Positions 41,895 to 51,176 of a stretch of DNA of 64,000 bases are shown here, piece after piece. The stretch comes from Pseudomonadota bacterium (lineage in GTDB: Bacteria; Myxococcota_A; Polyangia; Polyangiales; Polyangiaceae): assembly GCA_023431345.1 (NCBI GenBank), contig JAEYWK010000174.1, forward strand, positions 1 to 64,000. Direction: 5' to 3'. Below the pieces are notes generated by a model. The model searched no databases and was not told the origin of the DNA. It saw only the letters and a list, made by a program, of their open reading frames with translations. Both the position numbers and the translations under genes were made by a program. Every line of letters starts with the position of its first letter. The first letter of the stretch is position 1.

Positions 41895-42473
41895 ATGGCA
41901 GCGACTTTCACCTCGATGCGCGACTCGACGCTGGTCCGTTTTCTCGATGGTTGGCAGCGCGGTTTGAAGCGCCTGCAGCGCGCGCACCCGGCGCGCTGGC
42001 GGGTGCGCGGCATGTCCGACGAGGAGGTGCGGGATGCTCTCCTGCTCGCGCTGTTCGAAGCCGCGCGCGCAGAGCCGAGCCTGCTTCTGCGGCGTGACGC
42101 CGCGTTCGAGCACGTGCGGCGTGAGCTTTCGTCGCTACGTCGCCGCTTCCGGCTCGCCGTCACGCCAGTGGATTTTGGTGAGCTGCGGCTGGCCGAGCGA
42201 GCTTCCAGCCAAGAAGAGCAGCTGGCCGAGCTTCAAGCCGAGCGCCAGCGTGATCGCGCGTGCGCGCGCGCGGAGTCGACGCTCAGCCGCCCGCAGCGGC
42301 AGTGGCTGGCGGCGATGAAGCTCGCCGCTGAGGCGAGCGGGTTCTTTGCCGCGAGCGATGAGCTCAACCTCGCGGCCGCAGCGCGCGTGCGCGGCTTGCA
42401 TCGCTCGTCGGCCCAGCGCGCGTATGTGTCACTTTGTGCCCATTTTTGCGCGGAGCTCGCGCGCGACGGCTAG
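41895..42473 (+). CDS. Sigma-factor-like or HTH regulatory protein
   Basis: A 192-residue, mostly helical, strongly charged protein. The C-terminal 60 residues (LSRPQRQWLAAMKLAAEA, LNLAAAARVRGLHRSSAQRAY) have the form of a region-4-like helix-turn-helix, but the match to sigma-70 factors is weak. Several in-frame starts exist; ATG 41895 is the first after the divergent neighbour, with ATG 41916 next. No RBS is clear, so the start is uncertain. It is divergent from the Cys-rich protein gene. Confidence 0.6.
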   Translation: MAATFTSMRDSTLVRFLDGWQRGLKRLQRAHPARWRVRGMSDEEVRDALLLALFEAARAEPSLLLRRDAAFEHVRRELSSLRRRFRLAVTPVDFGELRLAERASSQEEQLAELQAERQRDRACARAESTLSRPQRQWLAAMKLAAEASGFFAASDELNLAAAARVRGLHRSSAQRAYVSLCAHFCAELARDG

Positions 42474-42523
42474 CGGCTGACCGGCATGACATTTCTTGAC
42501 GGCAGCGGGCTCGCGGTAGCGCT

Positions 42524-42832
42524 ATGGCTGGCTCGATGACCGAGTTGAAACAGTTTCGCTGGGTGGCGTTCGTGGAAGGGCTGTCGTTCGTGCTGCTGCT
42601 GTTCGTGGCCATGCCACTCAAGTATTGGGCCGGCTTGCCGCTCGCCGTGCGCATCGTCGGCAGCCTGCACGGCCTGCTGTTCGTCGCCTTCCTGTGGACG
42701 CTGTTTCGCGTCACCGTCGAGCGCGAATGGTCCGCGAAGCGGTGGATGACGGCGCTCGTGAGCTCGATCGTGCCGTTCGGAACCTTTTTGTTCGATCGCT
42801 CGTTGAAGCGCGAGCTCGAAGGCGCGCGCTGA
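42524..42832 (+). CDS. DUF3817-type integral membrane protein
   Basis: A 102-residue protein with three membrane segments: WVAFVEGLSFVLLLFVAMP, IVGSLHGLLFVAFLWTLF and TALVSSIVPFGTFLFD. The pattern (FRWVAFVEGLSFVLLL, RIVGSLHGLLFV, PFGTFLFDRSL) is that of the DUF3817 family of small inner-membrane proteins with no proven role. It is 50 bases downstream of the previous gene on the same strand and could be co-transcribed. Confidence 0.88.
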   Translation: MAGSMTELKQFRWVAFVEGLSFVLLLFVAMPLKYWAGLPLAVRIVGSLHGLLFVAFLWTLFRVTVEREWSAKRWMTALVSSIVPFGTFLFDRSLKRELEGAR

Positions 42833-42889
42833 GCGCTGCGTGAGCGCTCAGGCGACCCCCTCAGCGTCGCGCGCTCGCGTCGAATCGGC

Positions 42890-44008
42890 TCACGGCGCCG
42901 GAAAGCTACCGCCGCCCGCCGCGTCCGCGTCCGCGGGAGCGGGAGCGGGCTCCGTGGCGTCCGTGGGGGCGGGCTCGGCAGCGGGGGCCGCGGGCGTTGG
43001 CGTGATCGGCGGCGGCGCGGGCGGCGGGGCGGCCGGGGTATTGGCCGGGGCCGTGGCCTCGGGCGGCGCCGCCTGTCCGCGTTGCTCGGGGGATAGCCAC
43101 TCGCGTGAGATCGGGCACGCGCGGAAGCGGCGCTCGGCGGTTTCGCAGCTCTCGTGCTCGACCGACACTGGCTTCGGCAGCACCGCCGGGACGATGTCGT
43201 CCCAACGAATCACCAGCGCGCCGCCAACGGTCGTGACTTTATCGCCGGAAAACGCGCCACCGAGAGAGGAGAGCGCGCCGTACAGATTGAAGTCGACGGT
43301 CTTGCCGAGATGTAGCGACGCTTCGAGCCCGACGCGCATCGGCACCGAAACGCCGACGTCGATGGTGACGCCCTTCGCGATCGCGTCTTCGACTGCACCC
43401 TCGCGGAGTGAGACCATGCGCGTCTCAGGGTTGACGATCACGTCTTGGTCGCTGATGGTGACCCCTTCGGGGCGAACGATGGTGTCGACGTTCACGCTCG
43501 CCGCCAGCTCGTACCAAGGCGTGAACGTGAGAAACTTCGTCGGTGAGAGCGGGACGCCGAAGCCAGCGACGAGCGGCAGCGTCAAGAAATTGCGCTCACC
43601 GCTGACGTACGCGGTGGGCACGCCGCCGAGGTGGAGCGCGATACCAGCCTTGGGGACTCCATTCTCATAGCGTCCGGCGACCGGGAACACGAGCACGCCC
43701 ACGCCGCTGCCGGCCACGCCGTGCGCGCGCGTGTCTGCGCCAGCTTCCTTGAAGTTGACGTAGTGGATACCGAACTGCGCGCTCAGCCGCCCCGTCGTCG
43801 AGGTGAAATTCGCATTATAGCTGAAGGTGTTGAAGCTCCCCGCGTCGCTGAAGCCGTGCTTGTAGCCAACGACGATGCTCGAGGCGCGGGTGTCGTAGGT
43901 CGACACCGAGAGCGGGTGCGTGCCGGCTGTAGCGCCCGCGGGACGCACCATCGCAGCGGCACCCAATCCCAACCCCCAGCCGAGCCAAGCGCTGACGCGA
44001 ATCCTCAT
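42890..44008 (-). CDS. Outer-membrane beta-barrel-like protein with Pro/Ala tail
   Basis: A 372-residue protein with a signal peptide (GWGLGLGAAAMVRPAGATA). About 260 residues of alternating strands follow (SSIVVGYKHGFSDAGSFNTF, LSAQFGIHYVNFKEAG, FLTFTPWYELAASVNVD), typical of outer-membrane barrels. After VSVEHESCETAERRFRACPI comes a Pro/Ala-rich tail with no further fold. A porin or small adhesin is possible; the ligand is unknown. ATG 44008 is used. It is divergent from the alkyltransferase-like gene. Confidence 0.75.
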   Translation of the reverse strand: MRIRVSAWLGWGLGLGAAAMVRPAGATAGTHPLSVSTYDTRASSIVVGYKHGFSDAGSFNTFSYNANFTSTTGRLSAQFGIHYVNFKEAGADTRAHGVAGSGVGVLVFPVAGRYENGVPKAGIALHLGGVPTAYVSGERNFLTLPLVAGFGVPLSPTKFLTFTPWYELAASVNVDTIVRPEGVTISDQDVIVNPETRMVSLREGAVEDAIAKGVTIDVGVSVPMRVGLEASLHLGKTVDFNLYGALSSLGGAFSGDKVTTVGGALVIRWDDIVPAVLPKPVSVEHESCETAERRFRACPISREWLSPEQRGQAAPPEATAPANTPAAPPPAPPPITPTPAAPAAEPAPTDATEPAPAPADADAAGGGSFPAP

Positions 44009-44088
44009 CTGCACGAGTACGCACGCTAGGCTGCCGAGCTTAAGTCCAGCAACGCTGGTGACGTCAGGCCCGGCCGAACGCTGGGCCA

Positions 44089-44496
44089 GTGCTCGCGGTT
44101 GACCAGCGCCGGGGACGCCTCGAACATCAGGTCGTGCCGCTCAAAGAGAAGAGGCCCACGTCTGGCTCCGCGAAGGCGCACCGCTCCTCCTTCGACCGGA
44201 TCCGGCGGGTCGTCGCGAAGATTCCGCGAGGCAAGGTCATGACCTACGGAGACGTGGCGGTGGCGGCCGGCATGCCCGGCGCCGCGCGCGCGGTCGGCTA
44301 CGCGATGCGCGCTCTCGGGCGCGAGGTGCCTTGGCAGCGGGTGCTGGGACGCAGGAGCCCTCGCGCCGCGCACATCACCATCCGCGACTCGCGCGGCAAG
44401 GCGGAGCAGCGCGCGCTGCTCGAGAAGGAAGGCGTGCGCTTCGACGCCGGTGGCGGAGTTCGCCTGGCGGAGTTCGGACATCGTCCGAAGCGCTGA
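44089..44496 (+). CDS. Alkyltransferase-like (ATL) DNA repair protein
   Basis: A 135-residue MGMT-fold protein. The DNA-binding HTH is seen in IPRGKVMTYGDVAVAAG and the active-site region as VPWQRVLGRR. In true methylguanine methyltransferases this reads PCHRV; here Cys is replaced by W82, which defines ATL proteins. ATL proteins bind O6-alkylguanine, flip the base and recruit nucleotide excision repair instead of repairing directly. The GTG at 44089 opens the frame; a start nearer residue 15 is possible. It is convergent with the DNA ligase gene, 3 bases apart. Confidence 0.88.
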   Translation: MLAVDQRRGRLEHQVVPLKEKRPTSGSAKAHRSSFDRIRRVVAKIPRGKVMTYGDVAVAAGMPGAARAVGYAMRALGREVPWQRVLGRRSPRAAHITIRDSRGKAEQRALLEKEGVRFDAGGGVRLAEFGHRPKR

Positions 44497-44499
44497 GGC

Positions 44500-46122
44500 T
44501 CAGTCGTCGCGGCCCTCGTCGCCTTCGTCGCCCTCGGCGGCGTCGGTGCCATCGCCCTGACCCCCTTCGGGCCCCTCGCCGTCGCCCAGTCCGCGCTGAT
44601 ACAGCGAGCGCACGAATTCGATCGTGTCCGCCTCCGCGGCCGACTTGTCGTCGCGGTAGCGGCGAACTCGCGCGAAGCGCAGCGCCATGCCGCCTGCGTA
44701 AACCGGGCTGCGCTGCAGGCCGTCGAAGGCAATTTCGACCACGAGCTCCGGGCGCACGCGCACGAACCCATCGCCCCGCTCCGTCGCGAGCTCTTGGAGG
44801 CGCTGGGTTTGCCAGCGCAGCACTTCGTCGGTCAGCCCCTTGAAAGTCTTGCCTAGCATCACGAAGCCGCCGCTCGCCGGATCACGCGCGCCCAGGTGCA
44901 AGTTGCTGAGCAGCCCTTGGCGGCGTCCGCTGCCCCACTCGGCCGCGAGCACCACCAAATCGAGCGTCGGCGCTGGCTTCAGCTTGAGCCAGCCGGCGCC
45001 GCGGCGTCCGGCCTCGTAGCTCGACGCGAGGCTCTTCACCACGACGCCCTCGTGCCCGCTCGCGAGGGCGCGCTGCAGCGAGACTTCCCCCTCGGCGACG
45101 CTGCTCACGACCTCACGCGGCACTCGCGCTGCCTCCGGCACGACGCGACAGAGCGCGGCCCAGCGCGCCTCGTTCGACCGCTCGACCAGCACCTCGCCGT
45201 TCGCGTACAGGCAATCGAAGAAGAAGGCGTCGAGCGGCAACGAGCGTCGCAGCTCGTCCACGTCGAGCTTGCGGCCGAAGCGCCGCATCGTCACCTGGAA
45301 CGGTTGTGGTCGCCCGCCCGGCTTGAGAGCGATGGCTTCGCCGTCGAGCACGAGGCTCTGCGCGTCGAACGAGCGCACGAGCTCCACCACCTCCGGCAGG
45401 GCGTGGGTCAGCTCGTTGCCGTGCCGCGAGTACACGGCGACGCGCTCGGCCAAGCGATGCACTTGGATACGCGCGCCGTCCAGCTTTCGTTCGAACGCGC
45501 AAGGCGCGGCGCGCTCGAGCGCGTCAGCGACGTCTTTGGCGGTCTGGGCCAGCATGGGCCGCAGCGGGCGAAATAGCTCGATCGTGAGCTCAACCAGCGC
45601 CGCCTCTCCGCCGCTGAGCGCGCGCACCGCGACGCGTGTCGCGTCACCCGCGAACAACATGGCGCGCCGCAGCGTGGCTTGGTCGATGCTGGTCGCTTGC
45701 CCGAGCGCGTCGATCACCAGCGCTTCGAGCGCGCCTTGCCGTAGCTCTCCCAGCATCAGCCGCCCGACGAAGCTGCGCTCACTCTCTGTCAGGCGAGCAA
45801 AGAGGCTCGCCAGCAGGGCCCCGCGCTCGGTCGCCGAGCCCTTGCCGGCGAGCTTCGTGAGCGCTTCGAACGCGGCGTCTACCTCGAGCAGGCTGACGCT
45901 CGCGTGGGCAGGCGCCGGCGCTTGCCCGAGCTTCTGCAGCGCGCGGTAACCCACGCCGAGCTTGCCCTGCCTCGGCTCACCGCAGATGAAGCCGACGCCG
46001 GCCTGCACCTCCGCGTGGGCGAGCCGGCCGAGCAGCGCGGCGAGCAGCGCCACCTTTTGCTTTCGGGAACGCGTCGCCGCGACCGCCTCGGAGGTGCTCA
46101 CGACCGTTTCGAGCTCCAGCAT
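44500..46122 (-). CDS. ATP-dependent DNA ligase
   Basis: A 540-residue ligase of the bacterial LigB/LigD-type ATP-dependent class. The adenylation motif KLDG lies at 213-216 (FERKLDGARIQVH), EGVVVKSL and GWLKLKP are motifs IV and V, and an N-terminal DNA-binding domain of about 200 residues precedes them. A C-terminal OB-fold region follows, and the last 30 residues are acidic and disordered. ATG 46122 starts the conserved N terminus. Such ligases act in repair or nick sealing beside the NAD-dependent LigA. Confidence 0.93.
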   Translation of the reverse strand: MLELETVVSTSEAVAATRSRKQKVALLAALLGRLAHAEVQAGVGFICGEPRQGKLGVGYRALQKLGQAPAPAHASVSLLEVDAAFEALTKLAGKGSATERGALLASLFARLTESERSFVGRLMLGELRQGALEALVIDALGQATSIDQATLRRAMLFAGDATRVAVRALSGGEAALVELTIELFRPLRPMLAQTAKDVADALERAAPCAFERKLDGARIQVHRLAERVAVYSRHGNELTHALPEVVELVRSFDAQSLVLDGEAIALKPGGRPQPFQVTMRRFGRKLDVDELRRSLPLDAFFFDCLYANGEVLVERSNEARWAALCRVVPEAARVPREVVSSVAEGEVSLQRALASGHEGVVVKSLASSYEAGRRGAGWLKLKPAPTLDLVVLAAEWGSGRRQGLLSNLHLGARDPASGGFVMLGKTFKGLTDEVLRWQTQRLQELATERGDGFVRVRPELVVEIAFDGLQRSPVYAGGMALRFARVRRYRDDKSAAEADTIEFVRSLYQRGLGDGEGPEGGQGDGTDAAEGDEGDEGRDD

Positions 46123-46215
46123 GACGCGGATGTTGTGGGACCGCGCCCTCGGAAGCGCAAGAAGCCCTCGAAGAGCACAAGAAGAGCTGGCGAGCGCGGG
46201 TGCACTTCTGCCACG

Positions 46216-47280
46216 ATGCGTCCGCCGATGAGCAAGGGATCCAAGCGCGAAACGAACGCGGCGGTGCTCAAACAAGCCATGCTGCGCCGCCTGCCGCGCC
46301 GCATGCAGGGGAGCGGAGAAATGTCGCTTCCTCCCGTCCCCGGCCTCGTCGAGCACTACGTGAAGCTGTTCGACCAAATCTGGGAAGGCATGGGGCGCAA
46401 GTTCTCGCCCGCCGAGCTCGACGAGTTCCGCAAGTCGTTGCTCCTGCGGCTCGAGCAAGCTTACGCGGCGTCGTCGAGCGCCAAGGTCGTAGTCAGCTAC
46501 CAAACCGACCCCGCTCCGAAGACGAGCATCACCTGGAAGGTCGTCGCGCTCGCCGGCAGCTACGCGCAAGAGTACGAGTACTGGGTGAACACGCGGAAGC
46601 CGCCGCTGTTCGGCAAGTACCCCGACGCGAAGGCGGTCGACCTCGCGCGCGCTCTCGGCGAGCCGAGTCAGGTCTCGATCCTCGACGTTGGCGCCGGCAC
46701 CGGGCGCAACGCGCTGCCGCTGGCACGCGAAGGCTTTCTCGTCGACGCGCTCGAACCAGCTCCCGCGCTCGCCAAGCTATTGCGCGAGGCCGTGCAAGCA
46801 GAGGGCGTGAGCGCGGGCGTCATCGAGGGCGATATCCTCGACGAGTCGCTCGAATTGCCTCGCGCGGAGTACGATCTGTTGCTGCTCTCGGAGGTGGTCG
46901 CGTCGCACTTCCACTCCGTCGACCAACTGAGACAGCTGTTTCAATCCGCGTCGCGCTGGCTGCGGCCCGGCGGGCTGTTGGTGTTCAACGCCTTCTTGAC
47001 CGACGGAGGCTATAAGCCCGACGACGCGGCCCGGCAGCTGTCGCACGTGATGTGGTGCGCGCTATTCACCCGCCGCGAGCTCGAGCTGGCGGCGCACGAG
47101 CTGCCATTCGAGCGGGTGACCGACGAGTCTGCGGCCGAGTACGAAAAGGAGCACCTCCCCGAGGGGCAATATCCGTCGACCGGCTGGTACGAAGGTTGGA
47201 GCGGCGGAATGGATCTGTTCGACTTGCCTGGAGAGCGCGTGCCGGTCGCGCTGCGCTGGCTGGTGTACCGAAAGATCTGA
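46216..47280 (+). CDS. SAM-dependent methyltransferase
   Basis: A 354-residue protein. An N-terminal helical region (residues 1-135, LVEHYVKLFDQIWEGMGR) precedes a Rossmann methyltransferase domain: motif I ILDVGAGTGRNALPL, acidic residue in VDALEPAPAL, DLLLLSEVVAS and WLRPGGLLVFNAF. The substrate is unknown; the N-terminal region may give specificity. It is the first plus-strand gene of the glycan region and lies 34 bases before the GT-C gene, so the two probably share a transcript. Confidence 0.85.
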   Translation: MRPPMSKGSKRETNAAVLKQAMLRRLPRRMQGSGEMSLPPVPGLVEHYVKLFDQIWEGMGRKFSPAELDEFRKSLLLRLEQAYAASSSAKVVVSYQTDPAPKTSITWKVVALAGSYAQEYEYWVNTRKPPLFGKYPDAKAVDLARALGEPSQVSILDVGAGTGRNALPLAREGFLVDALEPAPALAKLLREAVQAEGVSAGVIEGDILDESLELPRAEYDLLLLSEVVASHFHSVDQLRQLFQSASRWLRPGGLLVFNAFLTDGGYKPDDAARQLSHVMWCALFTRRELELAAHELPFERVTDESAAEYEKEHLPEGQYPSTGWYEGWSGGMDLFDLPGERVPVALRWLVYRKI

Positions 47281-47314
47281 CTTTGCCGCCTCGCTCTTGG
47301 TAGGTTCGGCGCCC

Positions 47315-48982
47315 ATGCCGACCGAGTCGGTTCGGCCAGCCGCCGAAGTAGTCCCACCCCTCGCCGTCCGTGATCCCGATCAATGGCTGGCCGTAGCTTG
47401 CTGGCTCGTCGTCGCGTTCGCGTCTCTGAACATCCTGCTCTACTCGTTCGGCCGCGATCAGGGGATTTACGCCGTGGTCGCCGACGCGATCACGCAGGGC
47501 AAGATGCCCTACCGCGATGCCTGGGACTTCAAGCCGCCGGGCATCTTCCTGGTCTACGCGCTGGCCCAGTCCCTGTTCGGCAAGAGCATGCTGGCGATCC
47601 GGCTGCTCGAGGTGATCGGGCTGGTGGCGACCGTGTTCGGGTTGCAGCGCCTCGCCCAGGTGTTCTTGGACCGACCGCGCGCCGGCTTGGTGTGCGGAGC
47701 CGTGGCCGCGCTCGTGCACGCCGAGCTCGAGTTTTGGCACACCGCTCAGCCCGAGACGTTCGGCGGCTTCCTCACCGTCGCCGCGCTGGTCGTGGTCACG
47801 CTCGAGCCCGAGAAGCGGCGCCAGTGGCTCGTGCCCTTCGGCATGGGGGCGTTGTTCGGCGTCTGCGCGCTGCTCAAGCCGCCCCTCGGCGGCGGCATCT
47901 TGGTATGCGGCGCGTACCTACTCACTCGCGATCAGACGCGCGCGGCGGGAAAGGCCTGGCCCGCGATGGCGCGCACGCTCCTGCTCACGGGCAGCGGCTT
48001 CGCGCTCCCGCTCGCGCTCGTGCTGGGCTGGATCGCGGCGCGCGGCGCCTGGCCCGCGTTTTGGTGGACGTTTCACGACTTCGTTCCGGGCTACACCCAG
48101 CTGAACTGGGGCAACGCTCACGCGCCGGGCATGCTCTATCACGCGCTCGAAGAGGCCTTCTTCAAGTTTTCGGCGCTGGTGGCGTTCGGCGTCATCGCCT
48201 GCATCGCGATGTCGCCGCTCCACGCGCGAGAGCGCGAAGGCATCTACCTGGTGCTCGGCATCGTCGCCATTCAGCTGACGGGCATCGTGATGCAGGGCAA
48301 GTTCTTCGCCTATCACTACGCCGCCACGCTGCTGCTCATTTCCTTCTTGGCCGGAATCGGCGTCTACAAGCTGTTTCGTCGCTGCTTGATGGCAGGCTCA
48401 GGGAGCTTGCTCGCGCTCGCCGCCTTCGTGCTGGTGGCGATCGACATGCGCGACGCCGTGCGTGACCTGCCGCAACATTTCTCGGACCGCGTGCAGATGC
48501 GTTTGGCGTTCCTGACGCGGCAAGCTCCCTTTCTGAGCCGCGCCGATCTCGATCGCGAGCTCTCGTACGTGGCGGACTACAACCTCGACGCCGATCGCTC
48601 GGTCGCGCTCGAGATCCGCTCTCGCACCGCCAGCGATGATCCGGTGTTCATCTGGGGCTTCGAGCCGTCGACGTATTTTTTGGCGGAGCGACCGCTGGCC
48701 AGTCGCTTCATTTACGACGTGCCGCAGCGCACACCCTGGCAGCGCGACTTCTCGCGCCGCGAGCTGCTGAAAGATTTGTCGCTCAATCGGCCCAAGGTGA
48801 TCGTCGTGCAGCAGCGGGACGTGTTCCCCGCCGTCACCGGCAGCCCGCTCGACTCGCGTGACGAGCTACCGAATTTCCCCGAGCTGAAGGGGCTGATCGA
48901 CACGCAATATCGCCTCGTGCGGGAGCTTGAAGACTTTCAAATCTTCGAGCGCTCCGAGCAGCCGAGTGTGTCCGGCTCCTGA
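47315..48982 (+). CDS. GT-C-type membrane glycosyltransferase (ArnT/PMT-like)
   Basis: A 555-residue protein with about 11 membrane segments. The extracytoplasmic loop after the first helix, GRDQGIYAVVADAITQGKMP, holds the acidic pair position typical of GT-C enzymes that use polyprenyl-phosphate sugars. A C-terminal soluble part of about 120 residues (RSVALEIRSRTASDDPVF, FIWGFEPSTYFLAER) follows. Transfer of a lipid-linked sugar to an envelope acceptor is the expected reaction. ATG 47315 is close to a TAGGTT -10-like box at 47300-47305. Confidence 0.85.
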   Translation: MPTESVRPAAEVVPPLAVRDPDQWLAVACWLVVAFASLNILLYSFGRDQGIYAVVADAITQGKMPYRDAWDFKPPGIFLVYALAQSLFGKSMLAIRLLEVIGLVATVFGLQRLAQVFLDRPRAGLVCGAVAALVHAELEFWHTAQPETFGGFLTVAALVVVTLEPEKRRQWLVPFGMGALFGVCALLKPPLGGGILVCGAYLLTRDQTRAAGKAWPAMARTLLLTGSGFALPLALVLGWIAARGAWPAFWWTFHDFVPGYTQLNWGNAHAPGMLYHALEEAFFKFSALVAFGVIACIAMSPLHAREREGIYLVLGIVAIQLTGIVMQGKFFAYHYAATLLLISFLAGIGVYKLFRRCLMAGSGSLLALAAFVLVAIDMRDAVRDLPQHFSDRVQMRLAFLTRQAPFLSRADLDRELSYVADYNLDADRSVALEIRSRTASDDPVFIWGFEPSTYFLAERPLASRFIYDVPQRTPWQRDFSRRELLKDLSLNRPKVIVVQQRDVFPAVTGSPLDSRDELPNFPELKGLIDTQYRLVRELEDFQIFERSEQPSVSGS

Positions 48983-49036
48983 CGCGGCCGAGCCACGGCC
49001 GTAGGCGCGGCGCCGCCGTTCCGCTAGAAGACGCCC

Positions 49037-51172
49037 GTGACCCGCCGCGGCTTCGGGAGCCAACTCGTCGTGACGGCGCTCGCCGTCGCGGCCGCGGCGC
49101 TGACCGAGGCCTTGCTCGTCGGCGTCCGCGCGGGCGCGAGCGTAGACTTGCGACTCGCTTCGCTCGCGGCCGCGTGGACGCTGGGTGTTTGGGCGCTGCC
49201 CGGGGCGTTGCTCGCGCTCGCAGCGGCGGTGCTGCTGGCGGCGCTGCTGGACGAGGAGCCGCTCGTCGCGCTCGTCCGCCGCTGGCTGCGCGGCGCGCCG
49301 GCGCGGGAGCTCGTGGCGCTTTCGCTGTTCGCGACCGCGCTGTGGCTGACACTGGCACAGGCGCTCGTGCGCGCGGCGTTCGGACTGCACAACGTCGAGC
49401 TAGCGGCGCTGCTCGTGGCGGCGCTGCTGCTCACGGCGGCTGTCCTGCTTGCTTGCGTCGTCGCCGCGCTCCGGCCTGCGCTCCGCGCGCGGCGCGACGC
49501 GGGCAAGCCGGCCCCGGTCGGAGCGCTAGCATCTGGCGCAGCGGCCCTGCTGGTGGTGATGCTGCTGCTGCGAACGCGCTCGGGCTGGGCGCAGCTCGAC
49601 GCTCGCTTGCTGCTCGCTCCGCTGGCATTCGCCGCGGTGTTCGTGGCAGCCGATCGTTCGTTGGGCGTCCGCGCGTTGGGTAAGCGTGTGCCGCTCGTCG
49701 CCCTGGTAGCGGTCGCGGCGCTCTCGGCGCTGGCGACCGGCTTGGGCAAAGCGAGCGCGGCTCTGGCCCAGCAGGGGGCTTGGACGCCGCGCTTGCTCGA
49801 GGGCTTGCGCGCCATCTCCGATTTCGACGGCGACGGTTACTCGAGCTTCTTGGGCGGAGGGGACTGCGCGGCCTTCGACGCCGCGGTACATCCCGGCGCC
49901 GCAGAGCTACCGGGCGACGGCATCGACAACAACTGCATCGGCGGCGACGCGGGCGATGCGGTAGCGCCGAGGCGCCCGCGCTGGGGTCAGAGCGCGCACG
50001 GCGCGCTCCCGGAGCTGAACGTAGTCGTCGTTACCATCGAGACGCTTCGCTACGACCATGTGTCGTTTCTGGGCGCGACCCACGACACTACCCCTCAGCT
50101 GCGCGCCCTCGCCGCCGAGTCGCTGGTCTTCGAGCGGATTTACAGCGCCGCGCCGCTCACGCGGCTCGCGCTGGCTACGCTCTTCAGCTCGTTTGCACCA
50201 TCCGAGATCGACTGGCAGCCCTTGCCAGCAGGAAAGCGCATGCGGCGCATCGGTCCACGCACGCCTTGGCTGCCGGAGCTGCTGCAGTCGCGCGGCTACG
50301 AAACGATCGCGGTGCTCAGCGAATTCTCGGCCTTCACGGCGCGAGAAGACGCGGGCTTCGAGCGCGGCTTCTCGCGCTACGACGTGTCGACCAAGCTGAG
50401 CTACCGCGGGGGCACGATGTGGGGCTTTCCCGCCGCGGAGCAGGTCGACAAAGCGCTCGGCCACCTCGAGCGGGCGCGTCGACCGTTCTTTCTGTGGCTG
50501 CACCTGTTCGAGCCGCACTATGCCTACGAGCAACCGCCCGGCGCGCCGCGCTTCGGCGGCGATGAGCAGGCCCGCTACGACGCCGAAATCTGGCACGCCG
50601 ACGCGCAGGTGGGCCGGTTGATCGCGGGGCTGCGCGCGCTCGGCGTCTGGGAAAAGACGGTCTTTCTGGCGACCGGCGACCACGGCGAGGCCTTCGGCGA
50701 GCACGACGAGCGCTTCCACGGCTCGAGCTTGTTCGAGCCGCAGCTGCGCACGGCCGCGCTCTTGCGCATCCCCGGCATGCCGGGCAAGCGCGTGGACATG
50801 AGCGTCGGGCTCAGCGATCTGGCGCCGACCATCGCGCGGGTGCTGGGCGACCGCGAGTCCTTCGAGCAGCTCCGTGGGCGAAGCCTGGCGCCGCTCTTCC
50901 ATCATCGGCGCTTACCGGAGGACGACAACGTGCTGCTCGCGGAGTCGTTCTCGGTCGACGACGGCCATGCCTACCAGGCCGCGGTCATTTCGTATCCTCT
51001 CAAGCTGATTTACGTCGAGTCTGGGCGGCGCTTCTCGCTCTTCGATTTGCGCGCCGACCCCGGAGAACGGCGGCCCATCGAACCGCACACCGACGGCCGC
51101 GCCGCGCCGCTGATGACGGAGCTGGTCGGCTACCTCGAGCGTGCCCGCCCGCGCTCGCTCTCGCCGCGCTGA
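49037..51172 (+). CDS. Membrane-bound sulfatase-fold (alkaline phosphatase superfamily) protein with MopE-type motif
   Basis: A 711-residue protein: five to six N-terminal membrane segments (to about residue 240), a MopE-like metal-binding motif (262-304: DFDGDGY, then GGGDC, HPGAAELPGDGIDNNC), then a sulfatase-fold domain (VVTIETLRYDHVSFLG, VFLATGDHGEAFGEH). In arylsulfatases the nucleophile is a Cys or Ser; here the aligned position is Thr (T375, PLTRLALATLF), as in phosphoethanolamine- and phosphoglycerol-type transferases. Formylglycine sulfatase activity is therefore doubtful, and a phosphotransferase or phosphatase is more likely. GTG 49037 is the start. Confidence 0.85.
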   Translation: MTRRGFGSQLVVTALAVAAAALTEALLVGVRAGASVDLRLASLAAAWTLGVWALPGALLALAAAVLLAALLDEEPLVALVRRWLRGAPARELVALSLFATALWLTLAQALVRAAFGLHNVELAALLVAALLLTAAVLLACVVAALRPALRARRDAGKPAPVGALASGAAALLVVMLLLRTRSGWAQLDARLLLAPLAFAAVFVAADRSLGVRALGKRVPLVALVAVAALSALATGLGKASAALAQQGAWTPRLLEGLRAISDFDGDGYSSFLGGGDCAAFDAAVHPGAAELPGDGIDNNCIGGDAGDAVAPRRPRWGQSAHGALPELNVVVVTIETLRYDHVSFLGATHDTTPQLRALAAESLVFERIYSAAPLTRLALATLFSSFAPSEIDWQPLPAGKRMRRIGPRTPWLPELLQSRGYETIAVLSEFSAFTAREDAGFERGFSRYDVSTKLSYRGGTMWGFPAAEQVDKALGHLERARRPFFLWLHLFEPHYAYEQPPGAPRFGGDEQARYDAEIWHADAQVGRLIAGLRALGVWEKTVFLATGDHGEAFGEHDERFHGSSLFEPQLRTAALLRIPGMPGKRVDMSVGLSDLAPTIARVLGDRESFEQLRGRSLAPLFHHRRLPEDDNVLLAESFSVDDGHAYQAAVISYPLKLIYVESGRRFSLFDLRADPGERRPIEPHTDGRAAPLMTELVGYLERARPRSLSPR

Positions 51173-51176
51173 GCGC

